64,000 nucleotides of DNA from assembly GCA_000985875.1 (NCBI GenBank), contig CCRI01000003.1:414977-478976 (forward strand). The letters are read 5' to 3'. Under the pieces are notes generated by a model. The model was given only the letters and a program-made list of their open reading frames with translations, did not search any database and was not told where the DNA came from. The translations under genes were made by a program, and so were the position numbers. The stretch is from Neorhizobium galegae bv. officinalis. Lineage in GTDB: Bacteria > Pseudomonadota > Alphaproteobacteria > Rhizobiales > Rhizobiaceae. Below, in pieces: positions 28,421-37,657 of the stretch (position 1 is the stretch's first letter; each line of letters opens with the position of its first letter).

Positions 28421-29158
28421 TTACCGCCAGTCGCCGACCGCAGCCTGGATGACAGCAAGCGCTGCGACCGCGGCCGTATCCGCCCTTAATATCCGAGGCC
28501 CGAGCGGTATCGCGGTGACGAAGGAAAGCGACCGCAGCCTTTCCCTTTCCTCTTCCGAAAATCCGCCTTCCGGGCCGACCAGCAGCGCCAGCTTGCTTTC
28601 CTTGACCGCCGAAAGGATTGGCAGCGGATTCTGGCCCTCATCTCCTTCGTCGCAGAAGATGATGCGCCGATCGTGGGGCCAGGTGTCGAGCAGGTCGCCG
28701 AGCTTTTTCGGCGGCGCGACTTCCGGCACCGACAAAATGCCGCACTGCTCGGCGGCCTCGACCACATTCGCCTGAAGCCGGTCCATGCTGGTGATCTTGC
28801 CCTGCACATGCTGGGTCATCACCGGTTGAATGAACCCCGCACCCATCTCGACCGCCTTCTGCACCAGATAATCGAGACGACCGACCTTCAGGGGCGCGAA
28901 GAGATAATGCAGGTCGGAGGCAGGCGGCTGCGGCCGGGTTTCCTCGATCGCCTCCAGCACGATCTTCTTGCGGGTCGGATAGGTGATCTTCGCCTTCCAT
29001 TCGCCGTCGCGGCCGTTGAAAAGCAGAATTGCCGACCCTTCCTCCATCCTCAGCACGTTGGCGAGATAGTTGAACTGCTCCGACGAGACCTCATGGCGTG
29101 CACCGGTGCCAAGCGGCGCCTCGATGAACAGCCTCTGCATCCGGAAATTGGCGCGCAT
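28421..29158 (-). CDS. rsmE: 16S rRNA (uracil-1498-N3)-methyltransferase RsmE
   Basis: 245 residues. An N-terminal PUA-like domain ([13 protein letters not shown]) is followed by a SPOUT (trefoil-knot) methyltransferase domain with [10 protein letters not shown] and the C-terminal [20 protein letters not shown], both diagnostic for RsmE. It methylates U1498 in the decoding region of the 30S subunit. ATG 29158 used; ATG 29140 is an in-frame alternative. Upstream of gshA on the same strand. Confidence 0.95.
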   Translation of the reverse strand: MRANFRMQRLFIEAPLGTGARHEVSSEQFNYLANVLRMEEGSAILLFNGRDGEWKAKITYPTRKKIVLEAIEETRPQPPASDLHYLFAPLKVGRLDYLVQKAVEMGAGFIQPVMTQHVQGKITSMDRLQANVVEAAEQCGILSVPEVAPPKKLGDLLDTWPHDRRIIFCDEGDEGQNPLPILSAVKESKLALLVGPEGGFSEEERERLRSLSFVTAIPLGPRILRADTAAVAALAVIQAAVGDWR

Positions 29159-29172
29159 GGAAACCTCGAAGC

Positions 29173-29245
29173 CTAGAGCATGTCGCGCAAAAGTGTGCAG
29201 CGGTTTTGCGACGACGACATGCGAAAAAACAAGGATCTAAAGCGT
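29173..29245. repeat. Rhizobial intergenic palindromic repeat
   Basis: GCATGTCG-CGCAAAA (29178-29192) pairs with TTTTGCG (29204-29210) and CGACATGC (29215-29222), followed by GAAAAAACAAGGATCTAAAGCG. This arrangement (AGAGCATG... palindrome ...AAA-CAAGGATCTAAAGCG) is a very abundant short repeat in Rhizobiaceae intergenic regions. It sits between the leftward pit and rsmE genes. Confidence 0.75.
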
Positions 29246-29278
29246 CACTGGCGGATCTGAAAGATCCCGACGCTTTAG
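29237..29278. terminator. Hairpin at the end of the phosphate transporter gene
   Basis: CTAAAGCGTC (29237-29246) and GACGCTTTAG (29269-29278) form a perfect 10-bp stem whose right arm overlaps the pit stop codon (29275-29277). No long T run; probably transcript 3'-end stabilisation or termination. Confidence 0.5.
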
Positions 29279-30780
29279 ACGAACAGCGCGAACATAGCCG
29301 TGGCGATCAGCGCCGCAAGGGTCGCGGCAGCCGGAAGGGTGATCATCCACGCTGCGATGATGCTGAGGAAATGCGAACGCCGCACCAGGTAACGCCGTTT
29401 CAATTCGTCGTCATTGCGTTCGAAGGGCTCGGTGGTATCGAGGTCCTTGCCGGCCCGCACCCGCATGTATTCGAAGCGGCGGCGGGAATGGCGGGTATAC
29501 CATTCGCGGAAGAAGCCGACACCGAACACCGCGCCGACGGCAATATGGGTCGAGGAGACCGGCAATCCGATCCAGGAGGCAACGATCACCGTCAGCGCCG
29601 TCGACAGCGAGACGCAATAGGCGCGCATCGGATTGAGTTTGGTGATCTCGGCGCCGACCAGCCGGACCAGCTTCGGGCCATAGAGCAGCAGGCCGAGCGA
29701 GATCCCGAGGCCGCCGATGATCAGTTCCCAGAGCGGAATACGCACGCCGGTCGAAATACCCCGTTGCGCGGCAGAAACGATCGCCGCAAGCGGACCGATC
29801 GCGTTGGAGACGTCGTTGGCGCCATGCGCGAAAGAGAGCAGCGCGGCGGAAAGGATGAGCGGAATACGGAAGAGCGTGCGAAGCGACTGATTGCGGTTCT
29901 CGAGCCCCTCCGCCTGCCGGGCGATTACCGGGATCAGCAGGCGCCAGGCAGCGAGGCCGGTCAGGAGGGCGATTAGCGTCGCAACCGGCGCCGACACGTC
30001 TACCAGTTCCCCCAGCCCGAGCAGCGCCAGATAGCCTGCAAAGGCGCCGGTCATCACGCCGATCAGCACCGGCACCCATTTTTTCGCCGCGGCGACCTTG
30101 TCCTCGCGGTAGATGATGGTTTCCTTGACGAAGAACAGGAAGGCGGCGGCGATGACGGCGCCAAGGATCGGCGAAAAGACCCAGCTTGCCGTGATGCCCG
30201 CGATCGTGCCCCAGTTCACCGCGGAAAGTCCGGCGGCCGCGATCCCGGCGCCCATGACCCCGCCGACGATCGAATGGGTGGTGGAAATCGGAGCGCCGAG
30301 CCAGGTCGCGACATTGATCAGCACCGCGGCCGACAGGAGTGCCGCCATCATCGCCCATATCAGCACGTCGGGGCTGCTGATCATGCCGCCCTGCATGATG
30401 CCGTTGGCGATCGTATTGGCGACGCCCCGACCGGCGAGTACGGCACCCGCCACTTCAAAGACGGCCGCGAGCCCGAGACCGAAGGTCATCGTCATGGCGC
30501 GGGCGCCGACTGCCGCGCCGATATTGTTGGTGACGTCATTGGCGCCGATGTTCATCGCCATGTAGGCGGCGAGGCCGGACGCAGCGATGACGACAACGGC
30601 ACCGGGCTTTCCGGTCACATAGGATGCGGCAAAGATGGCGACGAGGATGATGAACAGCAGTGCCGTGCCCGGTGCGGCAAGCCCGCGCGACATCTGCCGC
30701 GCGGCTTCCTCCACAGAGGAGAATTTCTCCAGATCCTTGTCGAGCGTCGGCTTCGCCAGGCGCGGCCGTCTTTGGCCCAT
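29275..30780 (-). CDS. pit: Low-affinity inorganic phosphate transporter (Pit family)
   Basis: 501 residues, polytopic. The two Pit signature copies are present: GANDVTNNIGAAVGARAM (about residue 78) and GANDVSNAIGPLAAIV (about residue 320), reflecting the internal duplication of the family; each half ends in a TTHS/SSTH-type element (ISTTHSIVGGVMGAG and VSSTHIAVGAVFG). Imports metal-phosphate with protons. No DUF47/PhoU-like partner gene is adjacent and I find no Pho box upstream, so it is probably not under PhoB control from this region. Confidence 0.93.
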   Translation of the reverse strand: MGQRRPRLAKPTLDKDLEKFSSVEEAARQMSRGLAAPGTALLFIILVAIFAASYVTGKPGAVVVIAASGLAAYMAMNIGANDVTNNIGAAVGARAMTMTFGLGLAAVFEVAGAVLAGRGVANTIANGIMQGGMISSPDVLIWAMMAALLSAAVLINVATWLGAPISTTHSIVGGVMGAGIAAAGLSAVNWGTIAGITASWVFSPILGAVIAAAFLFFVKETIIYREDKVAAAKKWVPVLIGVMTGAFAGYLALLGLGELVDVSAPVATLIALLTGLAAWRLLIPVIARQAEGLENRNQSLRTLFRIPLILSAALLSFAHGANDVSNAIGPLAAIVSAAQRGISTGVRIPLWELIIGGLGISLGLLLYGPKLVRLVGAEITKLNPMRAYCVSLSTALTVIVASWIGLPVSSTHIAVGAVFGVGFFREWYTRHSRRRFEYMRVRAGKDLDTTEPFERNDDELKRRYLVRRSHFLSIIAAWMITLPAAATLAALIATAMFALFV

Positions 30781-30924
30781 ATCTCCGTCCTTGGGTGAAA
30801 AGGGAGGCGCGAGACCGGAACTGCGGCCGTCTCCGCCTCAGGGAAGAAAGATTACGGCCTACCGCTTAATAGCGCGCGCGTGCGAAGGCAATGTTGCAGA
30901 ATTGTGAAGATGCTTCGAAGCGCC

Positions 30925-31431
30925 TTAGCTTGCGGCTTTGACTGCAAGCTGCGGAACGCGCGGCTGCATCCGTTCGGCGAACTGCAGGAAGAGAATCTTC
31001 AGTTCCGGCTCATTGACGCGCATCGCGGCCTCTTCACAGGAAACCCATTCGAGTGTTCGAGAGCCTTTTTCCGGATAGCTTTTCAGGCATTCGTCCACTT
31101 CGAGCGCATGGACCTGCACCCGCACGGGGATCTTCAGGCCGTTATCGAGCGTCTTGCGGTAGTGATAGAAACCGAGCGGTTCCTTTTCCACCTTGCCCTT
31201 GACGCCGACTTCTTCGAACGCCTCGCGTTCGGCGACCTGGTGAGCTTTCTTGTCGGTCATCGGCCAGCCCTTGGGCACGACCCAGCGGCCGGTATCGCGG
31301 CTGGTCGCAACGAGAACCTCGAGTTGAGCCGGCTTCTTTTTTATCCGGTAGCAAAGCGCAGCATATTGCTGCCGCGGAGGCCGCTCCAGCATCAACCGTA
31401 GATTGCTCGTAACCCGATCCATAAAGCCCAA
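30925..31431 (-). CDS. Nudix hydrolase
   Basis: 168 residues. The Nudix box reads GWPMTDKK...AEREAFEEVGV: the catalytic RE-x-x-EE-x-G part is intact, but the first conserved Glu (GX5E) is Lys, as in several alphaproteobacterial members related to diphosphoinositol-polyphosphate/Ap4A hydrolases. KGWPM is a common start of the box in that subgroup. Substrate cannot be assigned. Transcribed toward pit with 144 nt between. Confidence 0.88.
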   Translation of the reverse strand: MGFMDRVTSNLRLMLERPPRQQYAALCYRIKKKPAQLEVLVATSRDTGRWVVPKGWPMTDKKAHQVAEREAFEEVGVKGKVEKEPLGFYHYRKTLDNGLKIPVRVQVHALEVDECLKSYPEKGSRTLEWVSCEEAAMRVNEPELKILFLQFAERMQPRVPQLAVKAAS

Positions 31432-31645
31432 TTTCTGTTTAGTCCTCCAGCAAATGGTAATTTACTAATATAATACTTGCGCGAGGATTAACGACCCTCA
31501 GCGACCTGTTTTCAGAAGAATCACGGTGGATAACCACCACGGAAGCGATAACTATTGTGAGGCCAATGGGTTTCACGTCAATAGAAATTTGCACAGGTGT
31601 TCAATTGTAATTGTGCATGACGTCCGGCCATCCGCAGAAATGGCC

Positions 31646-32419
31646 TCAGATCTTGGTCTGGATCATCCTGAGTTGTGCGATTCTGCTCCATTCTCCCGTG
31701 CGTTCAGCCTCGTTGGTGACCTTGGAGATGAAGTCGATATGGTCTTCCGCAGCCTGTCTGGCCTTGGAGGGGTTGCCGTCCAGTATCGCCCGCCCGATCG
31801 CCTCGTGTTGGGTCATCACGGCATCATGGGCGCCGCCGATATTGAAGATGATGCGGCGGTTGTAAAAGATCCCGTCGCTGAGGAGCCGGTAGCAGGCGCG
31901 CAGCGTGTGCATGAGAATGATGTTGTGCGCCGCATCGCCGATGGCATTGTGGAATTCGACGTCGGTTGTCAGCTCGTCCTCGAAACGCCCGTCCCGATGC
32001 GCACTGCGCATCGTCTCCAGAATGCGCTCGATGAGTTGCTTGTCGGTGTCGGTCGCTCGTTCGGCGGCAAGCTCCGCCGTCATGCCTTCGAGTTGGCGAC
32101 GATATTCCAGATAGTCGTGAACCGCCCGCTGGTGCCGGCGGATCAGGGAGACCAGCGGCGGCGAGAAGATCTGGCCGACGATATCGGCCACGTAAGTGCC
32201 GCCGCCATGCTGGCTCACCAGCAGCCCGCGTGCTTCCAGCTCTTTCAGCGCCTCCCGCAGGATCGGCCGGGAAACATCGAACCGCTGCGCCAGCTCGCGC
32301 TCGCCGGGCAGGCGATCGCCGTCGCGCAGCACGCCGTTGAGGATCAGGCTCTCGATCTGCAGGATGACCTCGTCCGCAGTTCGACCATGCGGCACCGGCG
32401 CGAAAAGCTCATGCGTCAA
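31646..32419 (-). CDS. FadR/GntR-type regulator of the glycolate oxidase operon (GlcC-like)
   Basis: 257 residues from the TTG at 32419, which has GGAG about 9 nt upstream; the frame stays open far into glcD but that part is a shadow. The N-terminal winged helix contains LPGERELAQRFDVSRPILRE; the C-terminal all-helical FadR-C domain has the metal-ligand histidines in DVEFHNAI, AEDHIDFI and near MTQHEAIGRAI. Divergent from glcDEF and separated by the palindromic operator at 32474-32496, so it most likely represses or activates that operon in response to glycolate or a related 2-hydroxyacid. Confidence 0.85.
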   Translation of the reverse strand: MTHELFAPVPHGRTADEVILQIESLILNGVLRDGDRLPGERELAQRFDVSRPILREALKELEARGLLVSQHGGGTYVADIVGQIFSPPLVSLIRRHQRAVHDYLEYRRQLEGMTAELAAERATDTDKQLIERILETMRSAHRDGRFEDELTTDVEFHNAIGDAAHNIILMHTLRACYRLLSDGIFYNRRIIFNIGGAHDAVMTQHEAIGRAILDGNPSKARQAAEDHIDFISKVTNEAERTGEWSRIAQLRMIQTKI

Positions 32420-32473
32420 CTTTGCCGTCTCCAAATCGGGTGATGCCAGCCGGGCGTTCGGGCTTCTTGTAAC

Positions 32474-32496
32474 ACTGGTAAAAAAAGTATACCAGT
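32474..32496. promoter_or_regulatory. Operator of the GntR/FadR regulator at the glc locus
   Basis: ACTGGTA (32474-32480) and TACCAGT (32490-32496) are perfect 7-bp inverted arms separated by 9 nt. TGGT-N-ACCA is the typical core of FadR-subfamily operators. It lies between the divergent regulator and glcD starts, 23 nt before GTG 32519. Confidence 0.8.
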
Positions 32497-32518
32497 TGAA
32501 TGTCTTTAGGAGGAGCCG

Positions 32519-33958
32519 GTGGCCGATACGATCAGTTTTCTGAAGCCTCGCGAGTCGGTGCTGTCGCGCCGGGCGGCGATCATCGCCGACCTGACCGAGC
32601 TTCTGCCGCCCGAATGCCTGGTGCACGAGGCGCGCGAGCTGGTGCCGTTCGAGACGGACGCGTTCGTCTCCTACCGCCGCCTGCCGCTTGCTGTCGCCCT
32701 GCCGAAGACCACGGCGCAGGTGGCCGCGGTGATGAAATACTGCAATCGCTACGGCATTCCGGTCGTGCCGCGCGGGGCCGGCACCTCGCTTTCCGGCGGC
32801 GCCATCCCGCAGGAGGATGCGGTCGTGCTCGGCTTGTCCAAGATGTCGCGCATCCTCGAAGTCGATTATGCCAACCGCACCGCCACCGTGCAGGCCGGCG
32901 TCACCAACCTCAACATTTCCGAAGCAGTCGGCATCGACGGCTTTTTCTATGCGCCGGATCCGAGCTCGCAGCTCGCCTGCACGATCGGCGGCAATATCGG
33001 GATGAATTCGGGCGGCGCCCACTGTCTGAAATACGGTGTCACCACCAATAACCTGCTCGGCGTGAAGATGGTTCTGGTCGACGGCACGGTGATCGAGCTC
33101 GGCGGCAAGCACCTGGATGCGGCAGGTTACGATCTGCTCGGCCTCGTCTGCGGCTCCGAGGGCCAGCTCGGCATCGTCACCGAGGCCGTGGTGCGGCTGA
33201 TCGCCAAGCCTGAAGGTGCCCGCCCGGTCCTGTTCGGCTTTGACACGTCCGAACATGCGGGTGCCTGCGTCGCCGACATCATCGGCTCAGGCATCATCCC
33301 GGTCGCCATCGAATTCATGGACAAGCCGGCGATCGAAATCTGCGAGGCATTCGCCCATGCGGGTTATCCGCTCGATGTGGAAGCGCTGCTGATCGTCGAA
33401 GTCGAGGGTTCCGAGGCCGAAATGGACGCGATGCTGAAGGCGATCGTCGAGATCGCCGGCCGCCATGGCGTCAAGACCGTGCGCGAAAGCCAGTCGGCGA
33501 CCGAAGCGGCGCTGATCTGGAAAGGCCGCAAATCCGCCTTCGGCGCCACGGGCCGCATCGCCGATTACATCTGCATGGATGGCACCGTGCCGCTCGGCAA
33601 GCTCTCCTATGTGCTCAACAAGACTTCCGAGATCATCGACCGTTTCGGGCTCCGGGTTGCCAACGTTTTCCACGCCGGCGACGGCAACATGCATCCGCTG
33701 ATCCTCTTCAACGCCAACGATCCCGAGGATGCGGCCAGGGCCGAGGAGGCGGGCAACGAGATCCTGAAACTGTGCGTGGATGCCGGTGGCTGCCTGACCG
33801 GCGAGCACGGCGTCGGCATCGAGAAACGCGACCTGATGCGCCACCAGTATTCCGAGGCCGACCTCAACCAGCAGATGGCGGTGCGCTACGCTTTCGATGA
33901 AGACTGGATACTCAACCCGTCCAAGGTCTTTCCGCTGGATGGACGGCCTGCCGCATGA
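32519..33958 (+). CDS. glcD: Glycolate oxidase subunit GlcD
   Basis: 479 residues from GTG 32519, with TTTAGGAGG upstream. FAD-binding PCMH-type domain: VPRGAGTSLSGGAIPQ, and IGGNIGMNSGGAHCLKYGVT; the C-terminal FAD-linked oxidase domain has the VFHAGDGNMHP and LTGEHGVGIEKR signatures. With GlcE and GlcF it oxidises glycolate to glyoxylate and passes electrons to the respiratory chain. First gene of glcDEF; its stop overlaps glcE (ATGA). Confidence 0.95.
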   Translation: MADTISFLKPRESVLSRRAAIIADLTELLPPECLVHEARELVPFETDAFVSYRRLPLAVALPKTTAQVAAVMKYCNRYGIPVVPRGAGTSLSGGAIPQEDAVVLGLSKMSRILEVDYANRTATVQAGVTNLNISEAVGIDGFFYAPDPSSQLACTIGGNIGMNSGGAHCLKYGVTTNNLLGVKMVLVDGTVIELGGKHLDAAGYDLLGLVCGSEGQLGIVTEAVVRLIAKPEGARPVLFGFDTSEHAGACVADIIGSGIIPVAIEFMDKPAIEICEAFAHAGYPLDVEALLIVEVEGSEAEMDAMLKAIVEIAGRHGVKTVRESQSATEAALIWKGRKSAFGATGRIADYICMDGTVPLGKLSYVLNKTSEIIDRFGLRVANVFHAGDGNMHPLILFNANDPEDAARAEEAGNEILKLCVDAGGCLTGEHGVGIEKRDLMRHQYSEADLNQQMAVRYAFDEDWILNPSKVFPLDGRPAA

Positions 33959-35151
33959 CGCTGATACCGAATTCCGAGGCGGATGCCGCCTATATCATCC
34001 GTAACGCCGCGAACGACGGCAAGAAGCTCGCGCTATGCGGCGGCAATACCCGCGCCGGTTTCGGCAACTCTGCAGAGCCAGCCGAAATGATGAACTCGAC
34101 CGGCCTTTCCGGCATCGTCGACTACGAGCCGGCGGAAATGGTGATGACGGTCAAAGCCGGTACGCCGGTCGCCGAGATCGAGGCGACGCTTGCCGCCAAC
34201 CGGCAGATCATGGCTTTCGAGCCGATGGACCATCGCGGCGTCATGGGCACGCTCGGCGAACCGACGATCGGCGGCGTGTTTGCCGCCAATGTCTCCGGCC
34301 CGCGCCGTTTCGTCTCCGGCGCCGCCCGCGACAGCCTGCTGGGCATCCGGTTCATCAATGGCCGGGGCGAAGCGATCCGCGCCGGCGGACGGGTGATGAA
34401 GAACGTCACCGGCCTTGATCTGGTCAAGCTGCTCGCCGGCTCGCAAGGCACGCTCGGTTTCCTGACCGAAGTGACCTTCCGGGTGTTGCCTGTGCCGCAG
34501 ACCGCGGAGACCATCGTCATTTCCGGGCTCGACGACGCGGCGGCCGCCAAGGCGATGGCGGCGGCGATGGCGCTGCCCGTCGAGGTATCGGGCGCCGCCC
34601 ACCTGCCGCAGACCGTCCGGTTCCGTTTCCTCGGTGGTGCCTTGCCGAGCGGGGAGGCGACCGTCCTGCGCCTTGAAGGCCTTGCCGCCTCGGTTTCCGT
34701 GCGCGCCGAAAAGCTCGCGGCCGTCATGGAGGCATTCGGTCCGGTCTCCCGGTTAGGCTTGGAGGAAAGCCAAACGCTCTGGCGCCAGATCCGCGATGTC
34801 TATCCCTATTCCGATGGGACGCTGAAACCCGTCTGGCGCGTCTCGATCGCCCCATCCGCGGGCCACCAGCTCGTCGCCGCCCTCCGGCTCGAAACCGGTG
34901 TCGACGCCTTCTACGACTGGCAGGGCGGATTGGTCTGGATGCGCATGGAGGCCGACCCGGAAGCGGATTTGCTGCGCCGCTATATCCGCGCTCTCGGCGG
35001 CGGCCACGCAACGCTTCTGCGGGCATCGGATGCGGTGCGCGCCCAAACCCAGGCTTTCGAGCCGGCTCCGGATGCGGTGGCGGCACTCTCGGCGCGCGTC
35101 AAACAGAAGCTCGACCCGGCCGGCATTTTTTGCCCGGGCAAGATGGGGTGA
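33955..35151 (+). CDS. glcE: Glycolate oxidase subunit GlcE
   Basis: 398 residues. A second FAD-binding subunit: ALCGGNTRAGFG, GTLGEPTIGGVFAANVSGPR and GRVMKNVTGLDLVKLLAGSQ then GTLG are the GlcE hallmarks; the C-terminus ends DPAGIFCPGKMG. Coupled to glcD by a 4-bp overlap. A RIME-like element separates it from glcF. Confidence 0.95.
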   Translation: MTLIPNSEADAAYIIRNAANDGKKLALCGGNTRAGFGNSAEPAEMMNSTGLSGIVDYEPAEMVMTVKAGTPVAEIEATLAANRQIMAFEPMDHRGVMGTLGEPTIGGVFAANVSGPRRFVSGAARDSLLGIRFINGRGEAIRAGGRVMKNVTGLDLVKLLAGSQGTLGFLTEVTFRVLPVPQTAETIVISGLDDAAAAKAMAAAMALPVEVSGAAHLPQTVRFRFLGGALPSGEATVLRLEGLAASVSVRAEKLAAVMEAFGPVSRLGLEESQTLWRQIRDVYPYSDGTLKPVWRVSIAPSAGHQLVAALRLETGVDAFYDWQGGLVWMRMEADPEADLLRRYIRALGGGHATLLRASDAVRAQTQAFEPAPDAVAALSARVKQKLDPAGIFCPGKMG

Positions 35152-35179
35152 ATACGGCAATGGTAGTGTTCCCGGCATA

Positions 35180-35334
35180 CCCCCCTCTGTCCTGCCGGAC
35201 ATCTCCCCCTCAAGGGGGGAGATCGAATCGGAGCCACGTTTCGCCCATCTCGACGGGACTGACGGAAATGACGTCCGTGCTTCCTGCCGATCTCCCCCCT
35301 CGAGGGGGAGATGTCCGGCAGGACAGAGGGGGGC
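35180..35334. repeat. RIME-like palindromic repeat between glcE and glcF
   Basis: 155-bp element whose ends are long inverted repeats: CCCCCCTCTGTCCTGCCGGA at the left and its complement ending at 35334, each continued by ACATCTCCCCCT...AGGGGGAGAT. It is closely similar to the element at 44370-44541. Rhizobium-specific intergenic mosaic elements have this architecture. Being inside an operon, the folded transcript could affect glcF expression. Confidence 0.85.
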
Positions 35335-35390
35335 TGGCGAAACGCAGAGCCGTCGGTGAAGATGCAATGTCCGCGAGGGATACCCAATAA

Positions 35391-36695
35391 ATGCAAACCA
35401 ACTTCACCCTCGCCCAGCTCGCCGACCCGCATGTGGCCGAATCCGAGCAGATCCTCCGCCGTTGCGTCCATTGCGGCTTCTGCACCGCCACCTGTCCCAC
35501 CTACGTCACCCTCGGCAATGAACTCGACAGCCCGCGCGGCCGCATCTATCTGATCAAGGACATGCTGGAAAACGGCCGCCCGGCGGATGAGGAAGTGGTC
35601 ACCCATATCGACCGCTGTCTCTCCTGCCTTGCCTGCGTCACCACCTGTCCCTCCGGCGTCGACTACATGCATCTGGTCGACCATGCCCGCATCCATATCG
35701 AGAATACCTACCGGCGCCCGCTGATCGACCGCCTGATCCGCAACCTGCTTGCCGCCGTTCTGCCTTATCCCGCTCGTTTCCGCGCGGCACTCGCTCTCGC
35801 AAAGCTCGGCCGTCCCTTCGCACCGCTGCTGAAGCGTGTGCAAGTGCTGAAGCCGCTGGGGGCAATGCTGGATCTCGCGCCGAAATCCGTCGCCGGGGTT
35901 TCAGGCTCGGCGCCGCCTGGCACGCATGCTCCGGAGATCGAGAAGCGCGGCCGCGTCGCCATCCTGTCGGGCTGCGCCCAGCCGGTGCTCGATCCGGGCA
36001 TCAACGAAGCCACGCTCCGGCTTCTCGCCCGGTTCGGTATCGAAGTCGTGGTGCCGGAGGGCGAGGGCTGCTGTGGCGCGCTCGTGCACCACATGGGTCG
36101 CGAGGAACAGGCGCTCGATTTTGCCCGCCGCAATGTCGATGTCTGGATGCGCGAGATCGATAACGGGGGGCTCGATGCGATCATCATCACCGCGTCGGGC
36201 TGCGGCACGACGATCAAGGATTACGGCCACATGCTGAGGCTCGACCCGGCTTATGCGGAAAAGGCGGCCAAGGTATCGAGCCTCGCCAGGGACATTACCG
36301 AATATCTGTCGTCGCTCGACCTGCCGAGGCTCGAGCCGAAACGGCTCAACGTCGCCTATCACTCCGCCTGTTCGATGCAGCACGGCCAGAAGATCACCAT
36401 GGCGCCGAAGAACCTGCTGAAGGCGGCGGGCTTCACCGTCCGCGATCCGGGCGAGGGGCATCTGTGCTGCGGGTCGGCCGGCACCTACAATATCCTGCAG
36501 CCGGAGATCTCGGAGCAGTTGAAGGCCCGCAAGGTGAAGAATATCGAGGCCACCAAGGCGGACGTGATCGCCACCGGCAATATCGGCTGCATCACCCAGA
36601 TCGCCTCCGGGACGGCGATCCCGATCCTGCACACGGTGGAGCTTCTGGACTGGGCTTATGGAGGCCCGAAGCCGGAAAAGGTTCCGGCCAGATAA
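35391..36695 (+). CDS. glcF: Glycolate oxidase iron-sulfur subunit GlcF
   Basis: 434 residues. Two 4Fe-4S ferredoxin motifs CVHCGFCTATCPTY and CLSCLACVTTCPSG lie in the first 90 residues; two CCG-type domains follow (GEGCCGALVHHMG, HSACSMQHGQ and GHLCCGSAGTYN), as in heterodisulfide-reductase-like subunits. Transfers electrons from the GlcDE flavins toward quinone at the membrane. Last gene of the operon, followed by a terminator. Confidence 0.95.
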   Translation: MQTNFTLAQLADPHVAESEQILRRCVHCGFCTATCPTYVTLGNELDSPRGRIYLIKDMLENGRPADEEVVTHIDRCLSCLACVTTCPSGVDYMHLVDHARIHIENTYRRPLIDRLIRNLLAAVLPYPARFRAALALAKLGRPFAPLLKRVQVLKPLGAMLDLAPKSVAGVSGSAPPGTHAPEIEKRGRVAILSGCAQPVLDPGINEATLRLLARFGIEVVVPEGEGCCGALVHHMGREEQALDFARRNVDVWMREIDNGGLDAIIITASGCGTTIKDYGHMLRLDPAYAEKAAKVSSLARDITEYLSSLDLPRLEPKRLNVAYHSACSMQHGQKITMAPKNLLKAAGFTVRDPGEGHLCCGSAGTYNILQPEISEQLKARKVKNIEATKADVIATGNIGCITQIASGTAIPILHTVELLDWAYGGPKPEKVPAR

Positions 36696-36712
36696 AGATG
36701 CCCAATAAAAAA

Positions 36713-36736
36713 GCCGGCGAAATCGCCGGCTTTTTT
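36713..36736. terminator. Bidirectional intrinsic terminator between glcF and the outer-membrane gene
   Basis: GCCGGCGA-AA-TCGCCGGC stem-loop flanked by A run (left) and T run (right), able to work for both convergent genes. Confidence 0.9.
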
Positions 36737-36754
36737 CGTCAAAGGCCTGAAGCC

Positions 36755-37474
36755 TCAGAACTTGTAGGAGACGCCGAGGTTGATGGCGTGCGTCAGGATG
36801 TTGGTCTTCAGCGAAGCGCCGCTGTCGATATCCACATCCACGAACGAGTAGTTGCCCTTGTATTCGGCGAACATCGACCACTTTTCGGTGAGCTGGTACT
36901 TCACGCCGGCCTGGGCCTGGATCGTCGCGCCGCCGAACTGATATTCGAAGGTGCGGCCGGAAGCGCGGGTCACTTCGACATGCGGCACGTTGATACCGAC
37001 ACCGGCGCCGACATAAGGCGTCCACTTGCTGCCTTCGATCGGGAACTTGTAGAGCGCGTTGACCGTCAGCAGGTTCAGGCCGTCGGTGAATTCGAAGACG
37101 CTCCAGCCACCGGCCTTGGCCATGCTTTCGTCGTCTGCATAAACCTTGGCGTGGGTGTAATCGAGCGAGATACCCCAGTTCGTCAGGGCGCCGCCATCGA
37201 ACCAGTAGGTGCCGCGGACGCCCCAGTAGGGCGGCATCGCGAAGGGCTTGGTATCCCAGCCGGCAGCGAAATCAGGTCCGTCCGAGACGTCGACGTCGGA
37301 GTGCGGCGCGAACTGGTAACCCCCGTAACCGGAGATTTCAAATCCGCCGGTGTGAACCGGAGCCACATAGGCGGGGCTCGCTGGTGTCATGTCAGCCGCT
37401 TGAGCCGGGGCAATATAAGCAAGACCAGCGGTGAGAAGCGTGGAAGCGAAGGCGAAAGAAAGAATTTTGCGCAT
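36755..37474 (-). CDS. Outer-membrane beta-barrel protein (Omp25/LpxQ-like)
   Basis: 239 residues. Signal peptide MRKILSFAFASTLLTAGLAY then IAPAQA, giving a mature N-terminus beginning Ala-Asp (ADMTPASPAY). Alternating strands such as FEISGYGGYQFAPHSDV, YVGAGVGINVPHVEV and a C-terminal GVSYKF ending in Phe are typical of an eight-stranded barrel recognised by BAM. The sequence resembles the rhizobial barrel family that includes LpxQ, the lipid A oxidase, but I cannot confirm catalytic identity. The two L,D-transpeptidase genes directly upstream may attach it to peptidoglycan (see findings). Confidence 0.82.
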   Translation of the reverse strand: MRKILSFAFASTLLTAGLAYIAPAQAADMTPASPAYVAPVHTGGFEISGYGGYQFAPHSDVDVSDGPDFAAGWDTKPFAMPPYWGVRGTYWFDGGALTNWGISLDYTHAKVYADDESMAKAGGWSVFEFTDGLNLLTVNALYKFPIEGSKWTPYVGAGVGINVPHVEVTRASGRTFEYQFGGATIQAQAGVKYQLTEKWSMFAEYKGNYSFVDVDIDSGASLKTNILTHAINLGVSYKF

Positions 37475-37612
37475 GAATCAGCCTGCAGGGAGGAACGTTG
37501 GCTTTTTTGATGACTCAATGTTTAGCGGCGGATGCATCGGCGGTCTGTGCTTTTTCTGCATCAGTCGCCGACGAAGCTAGGCGATTTATGGTTAACGAAT
37601 TCTAAACCACTG

Positions 37613-37639
37613 AAAAGGGCAGCTTTTGCTGCCCTTTTT
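37613..37639. terminator. Intrinsic terminator downstream of the first L,D-transpeptidase gene
   Basis: AAAAGGGCAGC-TTTT-GCTGCCCTTTT: 11-bp stem, 4-nt loop, A/T runs on both sides; works for the leftward gene ending at 37658. Confidence 0.9.
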
Positions 37640-37657
37640 GACATGTGGCCAGATGTC

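Noticed and set aside
32420..33256. Reverse-strand frame extending the GntR regulator into glcD
   Set aside because: The regulator's own start at TTG 32419 and the operator at 32474-32496 place the true gene end well before this.
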